From contig NZ_LYVJ01000011.1 of the NCBI RefSeq assembly GCF_001676385.1, forward strand, positions 124,001-188,000: a stretch of 64,000 nt of DNA, in the 5' to 3' direction. This stretch comes from Stenotrophomonas maltophilia (GTDB taxonomy: Bacteria; Pseudomonadota; Gammaproteobacteria; Xanthomonadales; Xanthomonadaceae). This document shows, piece by piece, positions 28,203-35,943 of this stretch (position 1 is its first letter; each line of letters opens with the position of its first letter). The notes below the pieces were generated by a model. That model had not been told where the DNA came from. It saw nothing but the letters and a program-made list of their open reading frames with translations, and ran no database searches. The position numbers were made by a program, and so were the translations under genes.

Positions 28203-28409
28203 CTAGAGCTTCGGTTTCCTCCATGATCTGATCAGGGTCTTGTACATAACCCAAGCGATCCAGCCGCAAACCAATCCGATCCCGGCGACAATGATTTCCT
28301 CTTCTTCAAAGGGAGAGCCATTCAGCCCTTGATAGACGACAAAAACCATTGCTCTCAATGACAGCAAAGAAAATACAACTACAGGCGCCCAAAGTAGAAT
28401 CTTCATCAT
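28203..28409 (-). CDS. Small two-span membrane protein, 68 residues
   Basis: Two hydrophobic segments (about 4-27 and 38-57) flank an acidic loop (SPFEEEEI), with a basic C-terminal tail (IRSWRKPKL). It is not obviously homologous to membrane proteins A and B, although the layout is alike. Its double ATG start lies inside an upstream leftward reading frame (28306-28568), so it overlaps the apparent tail of that frame. The arrangement copies the overlapping effector/immunity pair at 30431-30471. Function unknown; candidate immunity protein by context only. Confidence 0.5.
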   Translation of the reverse strand: MMKILLWAPVVVFSLLSLRAMVFVVYQGLNGSPFEEEEIIVAGIGLVCGWIAWVMYKTLIRSWRKPKL

Positions 28410-28568
28410 TATCCCAATTGCAATCGCATGGATCGGTGCTGGACGATTGGCTATCTATCATTTCTTTCCCGGCTTTTGCGGCGTCATAAGCTCCTTGGAG
28501 AGTCGCTTTACCTCGCATTACGTTCCTCAGGCCTTTGAATCCACCGCGAATGGTCGTCCAGTTGGAGA
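28306..28568 (-). pseudogene. Effector-like reading frame remnant
   Basis: An open leftward frame that begins abruptly at the edge of the duplicated oxygenase fragment. It reads NWTTIRGGFKGLRNVMRGKATLQGAYDAAKAGKEMIDSQ, then a Cys/Asp-rich stretch, and overlaps the 68-residue membrane-protein gene. The first 50 residues look like true protein; the last 35, overlapping the membrane gene, may be chance. No start codon or upstream domain is present, which fits a displaced C-terminal module of a polymorphic toxin. Family not recognised. Confidence 0.35.
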
Positions 28569-28679
28569 CGACAGCGTTTACGCATACCCATCGTGGCAAC
28601 AGGCCGCAGGGTGGAGACAAGTTCATCGCGACCAGCTGGATCCTATTCCAGAGTGCACAGAAGTTGTTTGGGGGAGGGT
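28569..28679 (+). pseudogene. Partial copy (about 110 bp) of the 2OG-oxygenase 3' end
   Basis: Matches the last 110 bp of the oxygenase gene (from about codon 203, THTHRGNRPQ onward, through SAQKLFGG) with scattered substitutions. It lacks a 5' part and ends at the same GGGGG run near the stop. It cannot encode a functional enzyme. Confidence 0.85.
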
Positions 28680-28743
28680 GAGGGCATCGCGCCCCTCCCG
28701 ATTGGAGCCGATATCCAGGCAAGTTCGTTATGCCGTCGGTGGA

Positions 28744-29214
28744 TTACCGGGCGTCAGGAGAGCAGTAGTAGTCGCCGCCCCTGTCCGAGTCCCAGTAGGT
28801 TCCTCCATAGAGCTTCACCGTGCTGCCTCTTGTCGTCAGCTCTACCGAGCGCGCCAGGCGATCCTCGCAGAAGACCATCAATCGGTAATGGCGCTGCCGC
28901 TTGTCTTTCTGCAGTCGCCACCGTTTCTCTGCGGCTTGTTTGATGAAGAAAGCAGCGATCTGCTCTGGATCAGATTCGAGTTCGATGTCGAAAACGGCCC
29001 CCAAGAACGTGACCTTCGGCAAGAACTTAACGTTCGTGGGAAGGACCCCTGAAGGGAGTTCAAAGGTCTCGGTAGCAGCGCGCAGTTCTGCTTCTGTTGG
29101 CTTTCCGGTCCAATCGCCACCTCCGATGGATCCGAACATTGAAAGATAGGTACCGCCTATCAGGGCCGCAATGACAGCGCACAGGAGCAGATGGCGCAGC
29201 GGTAGCATTTTCAT
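28744..29214 (-). CDS. Membrane-anchored or exported small protein, 156 residues
   Basis: The N terminus (MKMLPLRHLLLCAVIAALIGGTYLSMFG) is a single membrane segment or uncleaved signal. The rest is a soluble domain of about 120 residues with mixed alpha/beta character (PTNVKFLPKVTFLGAVFDIELESDPEQIAAFFIKQ, RLMVFCEDRLARSVELTTRGSTVKLYGGTYWDSDRGGDYYC) and two Cys that could pair in the periplasm. Its start overlaps the stop of the 96-residue membrane protein by 4 nt, so the two are translationally coupled. I recognise no family. A periplasmic immunity or accessory role is inference. Confidence 0.6.
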   Translation of the reverse strand: MKMLPLRHLLLCAVIAALIGGTYLSMFGSIGGGDWTGKPTEAELRAATETFELPSGVLPTNVKFLPKVTFLGAVFDIELESDPEQIAAFFIKQAAEKRWRLQKDKRQRHYRLMVFCEDRLARSVELTTRGSTVKLYGGTYWDSDRGGDYYCSPDAR

Positions 29215-29501
29215 GGCCCATTCCCCGACTGCCGTTGTTCGCCGCTACTTGAATCCCGCAAGGCTTCAGTCGTCTTTGCACCGAGCACCGGATCATTGAT
29301 GCTCGACGGACCGGGGCGCTTGCGAGGACGACGTCGATACAGGATCCCTCCCGCTGCCCCACCAAATACGGCAGTGCCGAGGCCGACCAGCTCTTCGCTG
29401 CCTCGCAGATCCGCTGACAGCAATTTAGCCGCCGTCAGTAGAAGAAAGTTCAATGGGAACATCCAAAGGAACGCGATGCTGAGCCAGTAGATGAACTTCA
29501 T
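29211..29501 (-). CDS. Small membrane protein B, paralogue of 27784-27966
   Basis: A 96-residue protein whose first 60 residues are about 70 percent identical by eye to membrane protein A: two transmembrane segments, a charged loop (LRGSEELVG) and YRRRPR. The C terminus is extended by 36 hydrophilic residues. It overlaps the following 156-residue gene by 4 nt. A short frame of about 20 codons (DAEQLRLPGRVDASGSLSA) ends one nt before its ATG, possibly the last trace of a lost upstream partner. The duplicated module of oxygenase 3' fragment plus this membrane protein suggests repeated cassette insertion. Confidence 0.6.
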   Translation of the reverse strand: MKFIYWLSIAFLWMFPLNFLLLTAAKLLSADLRGSEELVGLGTAVFGGAAGGILYRRRPRKRPGPSSINDPVLGAKTTEALRDSSSGEQRQSGNGP

Positions 29502-29582
29502 TTCATGCGCTCAAGGATCCGGAAGCGTCGACTCGACCCGGCAGGCGGAGCTGTTCTGCATCCATGGTGCTGAACGCTCCTC

Positions 29583-29816
29583 TTGTGGACACTGTACCTC
29601 AACGACGACTTTGACGAAGGCGAGACCCAGCTCCTGTTCCAGGGGCGGAAGATTGTACTTCGCACAGCCAGTTTGTTGATCGCCCTGATCGCGTTCACCC
29701 ACACCCAGCGTGGATACTGGCCGCAGGGCGGCGACAAGTTCATCGCCACCAGCTGGATCCTGTTCCAGAGTGCGCAGAAGTTGTTGGGGAGTAATGCGGT
29801 GCAGCAGTACATGTAA
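29583..29816 (+). pseudogene. Partial copy (about 215 bp) of the 2OG-oxygenase 3' end
   Basis: Corresponds to the oxygenase from about codon 167 (WTLYLNDDFDEGET) through the end (SAQKLL), then runs on nine codons into unrelated sequence. One iron-ligand region (HCE) is missing, so it cannot be active. It is more diverged from the parent than the copy at 28569, which suggests it is older or was imported separately. Confidence 0.85.
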
Positions 29817-29826
29817 CAACAGACCG

Positions 29827-30471
29827 CTACTTCCCTCTCACTGGGTGGGCCTGATCAAACGGTGAGGCGTCCGGGTCGGCTTTGCCCGTCCAGGCATCAA
29901 GTTGCCCAATGTCCAGTTCCGTTGTTCTAAATCTCTCAGAAACACGAGCAGGAATGTCACACTCTCCCCGCCATTCCAACGGGCTCTTCTGATCAAAGAG
30001 AGCGTCGACCTGAATATCAACGCGGCCCGGACTGGACGATACGATCGTAATCGTTCCCGACGATGCAGCGCCATAGCATCCATTCTTGCCCGCGAACGCG
30101 CTGGGCCCGGTGCTACGGAACGCCTTGGCTGTGCCATCCGCTATTTTGTAGGAATCGCCAGATTTAAGTCCGTCGGGCAACTCGACAGTGAGCTTCATGA
30201 AACTCGATCTATCTCTCCTCCACGAGGAATAGAATGTTCTGATTCCGAACACCTTGCGGTCGCCAGGGACGATCTGATGGCAATCGAAAAGAAGACGCCG
30301 ACTATCGACCTGCAAACAATCCGTAGCATTCATCGCCGCCTTATCGACGAAGAATCGAACACTCTGTGCTGCAGCCGCATCGCCGCTGGGAATGGAAAAC
30401 AGAAATGCACAGGCTGTCACCGTTAGGAAATTATTCGCAGCTCTCCGTAGCAAGCTTGATCCTGGCGGCAT
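29827..30471 (-). CDS. Secreted protein overlapping the RHS effector gene, candidate immunity protein
   Basis: A 214-residue protein with a signal peptide (hydrophobic LTVTACAFLFSI, cleavage near DAAAAQS) and a soluble domain with several Cys (MNATDCLQVDS, LFDCHQI, KNGCYGAASSGT, RGECDIPARV) that could form disulfides in the periplasm. The ATG at 30471 lies inside the last 13 codons of the RHS gene, giving a 41-nt overlap in a different frame; a TTG at 30453 is an alternative. An effector gene followed directly by an overlapping small gene is the standard toxin/immunity layout, and an exported inhibitor would fit a periplasm-acting metallopeptidase. I recognise no family. Confidence 0.6.
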   Translation of the reverse strand: MPPGSSLLRRAANNFLTVTACAFLFSIPSGDAAAAQSVRFFVDKAAMNATDCLQVDSRRLLFDCHQIVPGDRKVFGIRTFYSSWRRDRSSFMKLTVELPDGLKSGDSYKIADGTAKAFRSTGPSAFAGKNGCYGAASSGTITIVSSSPGRVDIQVDALFDQKSPLEWRGECDIPARVSERFRTTELDIGQLDAWTGKADPDASPFDQAHPVRGK

Positions 30472-31516
30472 TTCGGCTCGTTCTCCGCGCAGCCTCATCG
30501 TAGATTTCCTTGTGGCGCCCAGTGTACTTATCTCCATTGCCCGAGAGCACGCCTCTATTGCGATGGAGAACTTCATGGACGATGGTGTCATATAGCTCTC
30601 TCTTCTGAGCATCAGAAAGGACCTCAAGATACTGCTTGTCTAAGTAGAGCCTTCTGGTTACGTGATTGTACTGCCCGGCCACATTTCCCATATCCCTTAC
30701 AAATGGATCACGTGCAGGGAAATCAAGATCCGTTTCCGTTGCCTTCGCGAGTGCGTATAGGCGATCAATGTCTTCCTGAGTCAAACCTAGTGGATCAATG
30801 AAGTTTATTGGATTCCCCGAGACGTACGCGTAGGTATTCAATCCCCCCGCCAAGCCAATTGGATCACTCTGCACATACCGGCCAATGCTCGCGTCATAGT
30901 CGCGGAAGCCGTTGTACCAGAGGCCGCTTTCCGCGTCGTAGTACTGGCCCGGGAAGCCAGTGTTCAACCCGCCAATCTCATCCTTCTGGACACTGCGTCC
31001 ATAGGCGTAGTTGTACGCCTTCCAGACGGTCTGCTGGCTTGGGCTGGTGACGAACTCAGGGCGTCCCAAATGATCGGTATGCACGTAATTGTGCTGCCCG
31101 CTGCGGGCCAGCCCCACCAGTTCGCCTTCGAACCAGAAGTAGTTGGTCCACACGCCATTGTTCAGTTCGGTCATGAGCTGGTTCTGACCGGCGTAGAAGT
31201 AGCGACTATTGGTGTTCTGATTGATCTTCGCAACGCGCTGCCCCTGCGCATTCAACACGTAGTCGGTCGCTGCGCCTCCGATGTTGCTGCGGCTCATGCG
31301 ATTGAAGGCGTCGTACTCGAAGGTGCTGATCCGGCTGCCGGCGGTTTCGCTGATGCGATTTCCCAATGCGTCGTACTGGTACTGACGGTTGCCGTCCTGG
31401 TTGGTGTAGTTCAGCACCCGGTTGCTCCCCGGGTCGATGCTGTACTGGGTCAGCTGATTTCCTGCCTGATAGCGGTCGTGATTGCCGCCGGCATGATGCA
31501 TCGATGCAATGGACAC
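30431..31516 (-). CDS. Truncated RHS protein with C-terminal HExxH metallopeptidase-like toxin domain
   Basis: The open frame of 361 residues covers only the end of an RHS shell: YD-type repeats (YQYDALGNRISETAG, FEYDAFNRMSRS), the core segment HTDHLGRPEFVTSPSQQTVWKAYNYAYGRS, and the junction motif ending NPINFIDPLGL (241-245). After the junction comes a 116-residue variable domain with HEVLH (314-318) in DTIVHEVLHRNRG and possible third ligands His335, Glu337 or Glu341, which fits a zinc peptidase. The start is doubtful (GTG at 31516, ATG at 31501), and RHS homology begins within about 15 codons. The N-terminal thousand residues of a normal RHS are absent, so this is an orphan tip, perhaps expressed only after recombination into a full RHS gene. 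Confidence 0.78.
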   Translation of the reverse strand: MSIASMHHAGGNHDRYQAGNQLTQYSIDPGSNRVLNYTNQDGNRQYQYDALGNRISETAGSRISTFEYDAFNRMSRSNIGGAATDYVLNAQGQRVAKINQNTNSRYFYAGQNQLMTELNNGVWTNYFWFEGELVGLARSGQHNYVHTDHLGRPEFVTSPSQQTVWKAYNYAYGRSVQKDEIGGLNTGFPGQYYDAESGLWYNGFRDYDASIGRYVQSDPIGLAGGLNTYAYVSGNPINFIDPLGLTQEDIDRLYALAKATETDLDFPARDPFVRDMGNVAGQYNHVTRRLYLDKQYLEVLSDAQKRELYDTIVHEVLHRNRGVLSGNGDKYTGRHKEIYDEAARRTSRNAARIKLATESCE

Positions 31517-31604
31517 ACGTAACGCTTTTCATGCATTGCCCCTTAATCAGGCACAGCACACCGCGACGAAACCGTGAGTGCATTCGCCGGCTGTTGTAGG
31601 CACC

Positions 31605-32696
31605 TCAGAAGAGCGAACCCTGCGGCGAATCCTTCTTCGGCGGCAACGGCTTCTCGAACCGGCTGCAGTCCAGCTTCGGCCAATGGCTGTTCTGCGCGTT
31701 GAAGCCTAACCGCTTGCGCGCCAGCTTGAAGCGGTTGTTCAACAGATCGGCATACACGCCCTGGCCGCGCATGCGTGTGCCGAACTGGCTGTCGTAGTCC
31801 TTGCCGCCGCGCAGCTGCTGGATGGTGCTCATCACATGCGCGGCGCGATCGGGATGGTGCGTATCGAGCCAGTCGCGGAACAGCGGCGCCACTTCCAGTG
31901 GCAGGCGCAGCAGCACGTAGCCTGCGGTGCTCGCACCTGCGTCGTGTGCGGCCTCCAGCACGGCTTCCAGCTCGCTGTCGTTGATCCATGGAATCACCGG
32001 CGCCACCATCACCCCGACTGGAATGCCGGCTTCATGCAGCCGCTTCATCGCGCGCAGCCGTGCATGCGGTGCGGATGCGCGCGGTTCCAGCTTTGCGGAA
32101 AGATGCGGGTCCAGCGAAGTCACCGAGAAATGCACGCTGACCAGGTTCTCCGCGGCCAACGGTGCAAGCAGATCGATATCGCGCTCGACCAGCGCGTTCT
32201 TGGTGATCAGCGAGAACGGATGCTTGGTTTCCAGCATCACCTCGATCAGCTGGCGGGTGAGTTTGAACTTGCGTTCGATCGGCTGGTACGCGTCGGTGTT
32301 GATGCCCAGGGCGATCGGCTGCGGCACGTAGCCCGGTTTCGACAGTTCCTTGCGCAGCAACTGCGGCGCATTGGTCTTGGCGAACAGCTTGGTTTCGAAG
32401 TCCAGGCCCGGCGACAGGTTCAGATAGGCGTGCGAGGGGCGCGCGAAGCAGTAGGAACATCCATGCTCGCAACCGCGATACGGATTCACCGACTGGCTGA
32501 ATCCCACGTCCGGTGAATTGTTGCGGGTGATGATGGTGCGCGCGGTTTCAGCGCGTACTTCGGTGCGCAGGCGCGGGGCGAGGAATTCTTCGCTCTCGTC
32601 GGCCGCCCAGCCGTCGTCCACCGCCTCGCTGACGGTGCTCTCAAAGCGCCCGGCAAGGTGGGACGTGGAACCTCTGCCCTTGATCGCGATACCCAT
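31605..32696 (-). CDS. PA0069-family radical SAM protein (SplB-like)
   Basis: A 363-residue radical S-adenosylmethionine protein. The [4Fe-4S] cluster motif is CEHGCSYC, within VNPYRGCEHGCSYCFARPSH. The rest shows the radical-SAM barrel (SLITKNALVERDIDLLAPLA, VSVHFSVTSLDPHLSAKLEPRA, GIPVGVMVAPVIPWIND). It is related to spore-photoproduct-lyase-like proteins found in non-sporulating bacteria; the reaction is not established. It lies at the right border of the accessory island and reads leftward toward the RHS tip. Confidence 0.88.
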   Translation of the reverse strand: MGIAIKGRGSTSHLAGRFESTVSEAVDDGWAADESEEFLAPRLRTEVRAETARTIITRNNSPDVGFSQSVNPYRGCEHGCSYCFARPSHAYLNLSPGLDFETKLFAKTNAPQLLRKELSKPGYVPQPIALGINTDAYQPIERKFKLTRQLIEVMLETKHPFSLITKNALVERDIDLLAPLAAENLVSVHFSVTSLDPHLSAKLEPRASAPHARLRAMKRLHEAGIPVGVMVAPVIPWINDSELEAVLEAAHDAGASTAGYVLLRLPLEVAPLFRDWLDTHHPDRAAHVMSTIQQLRGGKDYDSQFGTRMRGQGVYADLLNNRFKLARKRLGFNAQNSHWPKLDCSRFEKPLPPKKDSPQGSLF

Positions 32697-32760
32697 TGCG
32701 GCAGATTACGCCGCAGCCGTCTCAATGGCTGCGACGGCCTCCTGAAGGGTTCAGGCGAGG

Positions 32761-32831
32761 CTGAGCCGAGCGTGGGCTCGGCTCTACAGGGCACCCGTAT
32801 CACTGCAGAGCCGAGCCCATGCTCGGCTGCA
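32761..32831. repeat. SMAG/REP-type hairpin pair
   Basis: Two hairpins (CTGAGCCGAGCG...CTCTAC and CAGAGCCGAGCCCATGCTCGGCTGC) about 15 bp apart between the radical SAM gene and pdxJ. Confidence 0.7.
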
Positions 32832-32839
32832 CCCCTGGG

Positions 32840-33583
32840 TCAGAGCAGCGCCAGGTACCCCCGCACCGTGGCGTCCAACCCGTCATACAGCGCCTCGCCG
32901 ATCAGCGCATGGCCGATCGACACCTCCAGCACGTCCGGCACGTGGGCCAGGAAATCGCGCAGGTTGTCCTGCGACAGGTCGTGGCCGGCGTTGACGCCCA
33001 AGCCCACCGCCTGCGCCCGCCGCGCCGCGGTGGCGAACAGCGCCAGCATCGCCTCGGCATTGCCGGCGCCGTACGCTTCGGCGTAGGGGCCGGTGTACAG
33101 CTCGACGCGGTCGGCACCCACCTCGGCGGCCTGCTCCAGCAGTGGATTGCCGGCATCGACAAACAGGCTGACCCGGCAGCCCATCGCCTTCAGCTCGGCG
33201 ACCAGCGGGCGCAGCCGTTCGCCGTCGCGCTCGAAGTCGAATCCATGGTCGGAAGTGATCTGGCCATCACTGTCGGGCACCAGGGTGGCTTGCGCCGGAC
33301 GCGTCTGTGCGCACAGTGGCAGCAGGCCCGGGTAACCTTCGCGCGGTGGCGCGAAAGGGTTGCCTTCGATGTTGAATTCAACGCCCCGCGCGCGGGTCAG
33401 CCGGGACAGGGCCAGCACGTCCTCGGCAGTGATATGGCGGCGGTCTGGGCGCGGGTGCACCGTGATGCCATGCGCGCCGGCGTCCAGGCAGGCCTGGGCT
33501 GCGCGCACCACGTCCGGTTCGGTACCGCCGCGCGAATTGCGCAAGACGGCGATCTTGTTGACGTTGACGCTGAGCTGGGTCAT
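32840..33583 (-). CDS. pdxJ: Pyridoxine 5'-phosphate synthase
   Basis: A 247-residue TIM-barrel enzyme that condenses 1-deoxyxylulose-5-phosphate with 3-amino-2-oxopropyl phosphate to pyridoxine 5'-phosphate. It has [16 protein letters not shown], the base-containing [48 protein letters not shown] and [13 protein letters not shown] near the C terminus. All match PdxJ. Length is normal. It is followed by a short membrane-protein gene upstream on the same strand (10 nt), so may be translated from the same mRNA. Confidence 0.95.
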   Translation of the reverse strand: MTQLSVNVNKIAVLRNSRGGTEPDVVRAAQACLDAGAHGITVHPRPDRRHITAEDVLALSRLTRARGVEFNIEGNPFAPPREGYPGLLPLCAQTRPAQATLVPDSDGQITSDHGFDFERDGERLRPLVAELKAMGCRVSLFVDAGNPLLEQAAEVGADRVELYTGPYAEAYGAGNAEAMLALFATAARRAQAVGLGVNAGHDLSQDNLRDFLAHVPDVLEVSIGHALIGEALYDGLDATVRGYLALL

Positions 33584-33592
33584 CGAACGAAA

Positions 33593-33859
33593 CTACCTGG
33601 AAAGGGAGGAGGGACCCTGGTCGGCGGCTTCGCCACGACGGGCCTCGGCCTGTTCGCGCAGGCGCCGCAGCTCCTCGGCATCGACCAGGGTCGAAGGATC
33701 CCGCTGCAGGTCCCCGAAGCGCGCCACGTAGCGGCCGCGGACCCAGGCCAGCAGGAAGACCAGGGCCCCCAGCAGGCCCAGGGCCATCAGCCCCGGGCTC
33801 GGGGTCTTGAGCGCAACGGCGAAGCAGCCCAGCGCCGGCAGCAGATATAGCCAATACAT
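33593..33859 (-). CDS. Small membrane protein with coiled tail
   Basis: An 88-residue protein. Residues 2-46 hold two hydrophobic segments (YWLYLLPALGCFAVAL and GLMALGLLGALVFLLAWV), followed by a charged helical tail (LVDAEELRRLREQAEARRGEAA). The start at 33859 has GGGGAG 7 nt upstream; the longer frame upstream lies over cls and is rejected. It lies between cls and pdxJ in a leftward run. No family recognised. Confidence 0.65.
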   Translation of the reverse strand: MYWLYLLPALGCFAVALKTPSPGLMALGLLGALVFLLAWVRGRYVARFGDLQRDPSTLVDAEELRRLREQAEARRGEAADQGPSSLSR

Positions 33860-33899
33860 AGTCAGGCTCCCCGGAATGTCGCCGCAGTGTAGCGCTGCG

Positions 33900-35360
33900 T
33901 CAGAGCAGCGGCGAGGCCAGGCGGGCGAAGGCCTCCGGCAGGCGGTGCAGCCACAGCGAGCGGCCGGCCTGGTCGTGTACCCGCGTGGAACGGTCGAATT
34001 CGCCCTGCAGCAGTTCGGCCAGCGCGGCAACCCGGTCACGGTCGCTGATCATCATCGACAGTTCGAAGTTCAGGCGGAAGCTGCGGTGATCGAAGTTGGC
34101 GCTGCCGACAATGCAGACATCCTCATCGGCAATGAATGCCTTGGTATGCAGCATGCGCGGGCCATACTCGTAGATCTTCACTCCGGCGTGCAGCAGCTCA
34201 TCGAAGTACGAGCGGGCCGCCTGGGTGACGAACCAGGAGTCACTCATCTTGGGGACGAGTAGGCGCACGTCCAGCCCGCCGAGCGCAGCCGAGGTCAGGG
34301 CCATCCGCGCCGCTTCGCCCGGTACGAAGTAGGGAGTGACCAGCCAGACCCGCTCGCGCGCCTCCTGGATTGCCGCCACATGCACGCGGTGGATGGTTTC
34401 CCAGCCCGAATCCGGGCCCGACACCAGCACCTGCGCGTTGATCGGGCCATCACCGCGCAGGGGCATGTCGGCCGGCCACAGCCGTGCCACCTGCAGCCGC
34501 GAGGGGTCCTGCCCACTGGCGTACAGCCAGTCTTCGGCGAAGACCAGCTGCAGGCTGCGCACCACGTGGCCGCGGATGCGCATGTGCAGGTCGCGGTAGG
34601 CATCGGCCCGGCGGCGTTCGTCCTCCTCATCGGTGATGTTGATGCCACCGGTGAAGGCCACGCGTCCATCGACGATGACCAGCTTGCGGTGGGTCCGCAG
34701 GTTCAACCACGGTCGCTTGAAGGGTTTCAGCAACTGCCGCGGATGGAACCAGATGGCTTCGCCGCCGGCCTCGAGCAGGGGTTGCAGGAAGCGGCGCGGC
34801 AATGCAGACGATCCCACGGCATCCAGCAACAGCCGGACCTGCACGCCGACACGCGCGCGCTCGACCAGCGCATCACGCAGCGCCGTGCCTGCGTGATCGG
34901 AATTGAAGATGTAGTACTCCAGGTGGACATGGTCGCGCGCCTGGGCGATGGCATCGAGCAGCGCGGCGTAGGTGGCCGCGCCATCCACCAGCCAGGTGAC
35001 TTCGGTGGCACTGCTCGGCGCCAGTCCGGTCGTGGCCTGGGCGACCTTGGCCAGTTCGGTGCAGTCCGCGTCGGGCGGGCAGACGTCGCTGTAGTGCTCC
35101 ATGCCTGAGCGTGCACGGCCACGCCGCAGCCGCTGGCGTTTCACCTTCTGCGGGCCCAGCAGGTAATAGATGAAGAGTCCCAGGTAGGGCAGCAGCGCCA
35201 ACGACAGGATCCAGCTCAGCGTGGCCACCGGTTCGCGCTTCTGCAGGATGATCCAGCCGGTCAGCGCCAACAGGTACAACAGATAGGCGACCGCGAGGAT
35301 CGTGCCGAGGTGGGCGATGCCATCGAGCCAGTGGCGCAGGGAATCGAAGAGGGCGAGCAT
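33900..35360 (-). CDS. cls: Cardiolipin synthase
   Basis: A 486-residue phospholipase-D-superfamily enzyme that makes cardiolipin from phosphatidylglycerol at the inner membrane. Two N-terminal membrane segments (about 12-32 and 42-60) precede two HKD motifs: HRKLVIVDGRVAFTGGINI and HTKAFIADEDVCIVGSANFDHRS. The start at 35360 begins MLALFDSLRHWL just before the first membrane segment; the longer frame runs through a repeat and is rejected. Its end (SRPLLRLASPLL) is normal. Confidence 0.92.
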   Translation of the reverse strand: MLALFDSLRHWLDGIAHLGTILAVAYLLYLLALTGWIILQKREPVATLSWILSLALLPYLGLFIYYLLGPQKVKRQRLRRGRARSGMEHYSDVCPPDADCTELAKVAQATTGLAPSSATEVTWLVDGAATYAALLDAIAQARDHVHLEYYIFNSDHAGTALRDALVERARVGVQVRLLLDAVGSSALPRRFLQPLLEAGGEAIWFHPRQLLKPFKRPWLNLRTHRKLVIVDGRVAFTGGINITDEEDERRRADAYRDLHMRIRGHVVRSLQLVFAEDWLYASGQDPSRLQVARLWPADMPLRGDGPINAQVLVSGPDSGWETIHRVHVAAIQEARERVWLVTPYFVPGEAARMALTSAALGGLDVRLLVPKMSDSWFVTQAARSYFDELLHAGVKIYEYGPRMLHTKAFIADEDVCIVGSANFDHRSFRLNFELSMMISDRDRVAALAELLQGEFDRSTRVHDQAGRSLWLHRLPEAFARLASPLL

Positions 35361-35390
35361 GCGCCGATCATAGCGGCGCATGCCACTTGA

Positions 35391-35434
35391 TGGGGTCAGA
35401 TCCCTTTTCCGCAGGAAAAGGGATCTGAGACCCC
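35391..35434. repeat. GGGGTCAGATCCC inverted repeat
   Basis: A long near-perfect hairpin (GGGGTCAGATCCCTTTTC / GAAAAGGGATCTGAGACCCC) with a 4-nt loop. Related arms occur at 56661, 58790 and 58863, forming a second dispersed repeat family distinct from the SMAG type. Confidence 0.7.
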
Positions 35435-35456
35435 AACCGGTGCGCCACGACGAGAA

Positions 35457-35489
35457 CAAAAAAAAACGCCCCTGTTTCCAGGGGCGTCT
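35457..35489 (-). terminator. Rho-independent terminator of the tonB-exbBD operon
   Basis: On the minus strand ACGCCCCTG-GAAA-CAGGGGCGT is followed by nine T, 38 nt after the last exbD stop. Confidence 0.9.
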
Positions 35490-35526
35490 GCAGTCGCGTC
35501 ATGACTGGAGTGTTGCGGTATTGCGA

Positions 35527-35940
35527 TTACTGCTGCACAAAACCGATCTTCTTCATCTGAGCGTTCTTCGCGGCAGCCAGCACCTTGGCCATCACGTCGT
35601 ACTCCGAATCCGGGCTCGCATCGATGCGCAGTTCCGGCTGGTTGGTCGGGTCACGCTGGACCTCCTGTTCCATCCGCTGCTGCAGTTCGTGCGTGCTGAT
35701 CGGGCTGTTGTTCCACGAGACCTGGTTGCTGGCGTCGATCTTCAGTTCGATCGGCGGCGGCGGTTCGACCAGCTGCGGCGGTGGGTTGAGCACGCGCTGC
35801 GGCAGGTCCACGGCGATCGGGTACGTCATGATCGGCGCGGTCACGATGAAGATGATCAGCAGAACCAGCATCACGTCCACGAGGGGCGTGACGTTGATGT
35901 CTGCCATGGGGCCCTTGCCACCACCACTACTGAATGCCAT
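35527..35940 (-). CDS. exbD2: ExbD-type biopolymer transport protein (second copy)
   Basis: A 137-residue inner-membrane protein with one N-terminal transmembrane helix ([18 protein letters not shown]) carrying the conserved proton-path Asp, preceded by ADINVTPL, and a periplasmic domain. It is paralogous to the gene 3 nt upstream (35944-36369), with near-identical first 35 residues. It forms the motor with ExbB that energises TonB. Paired exbD genes are common in xanthomonads, where the second is reported as needed for only some substrates. Confidence 0.93.
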   Translation of the reverse strand: MAFSSGGGKGPMADINVTPLVDVMLVLLIIFIVTAPIMTYPIAVDLPQRVLNPPPQLVEPPPPIELKIDASNQVSWNNSPISTHELQQRMEQEVQRDPTNQPELRIDASPDSEYDVMAKVLAAAKNAQMKKIGFVQQ

Positions 35941-35943
35941 GGC

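Noticed and set aside
29817..30627. Longer 266-residue version of the candidate immunity protein
   Set aside because: The extra 52 residues lie antisense-free but within the RHS frame and are not signal-like; the version starting at 30471 has the export signal at its N terminus.
35384..35440. The GGGGTC hairpin as a simple terminator of cls or the exbD operon
   Set aside because: It lacks a T tract and recurs elsewhere in the window, so it is better described as a dispersed repeat; the operon terminator is the separate hairpin at 35457-35489.
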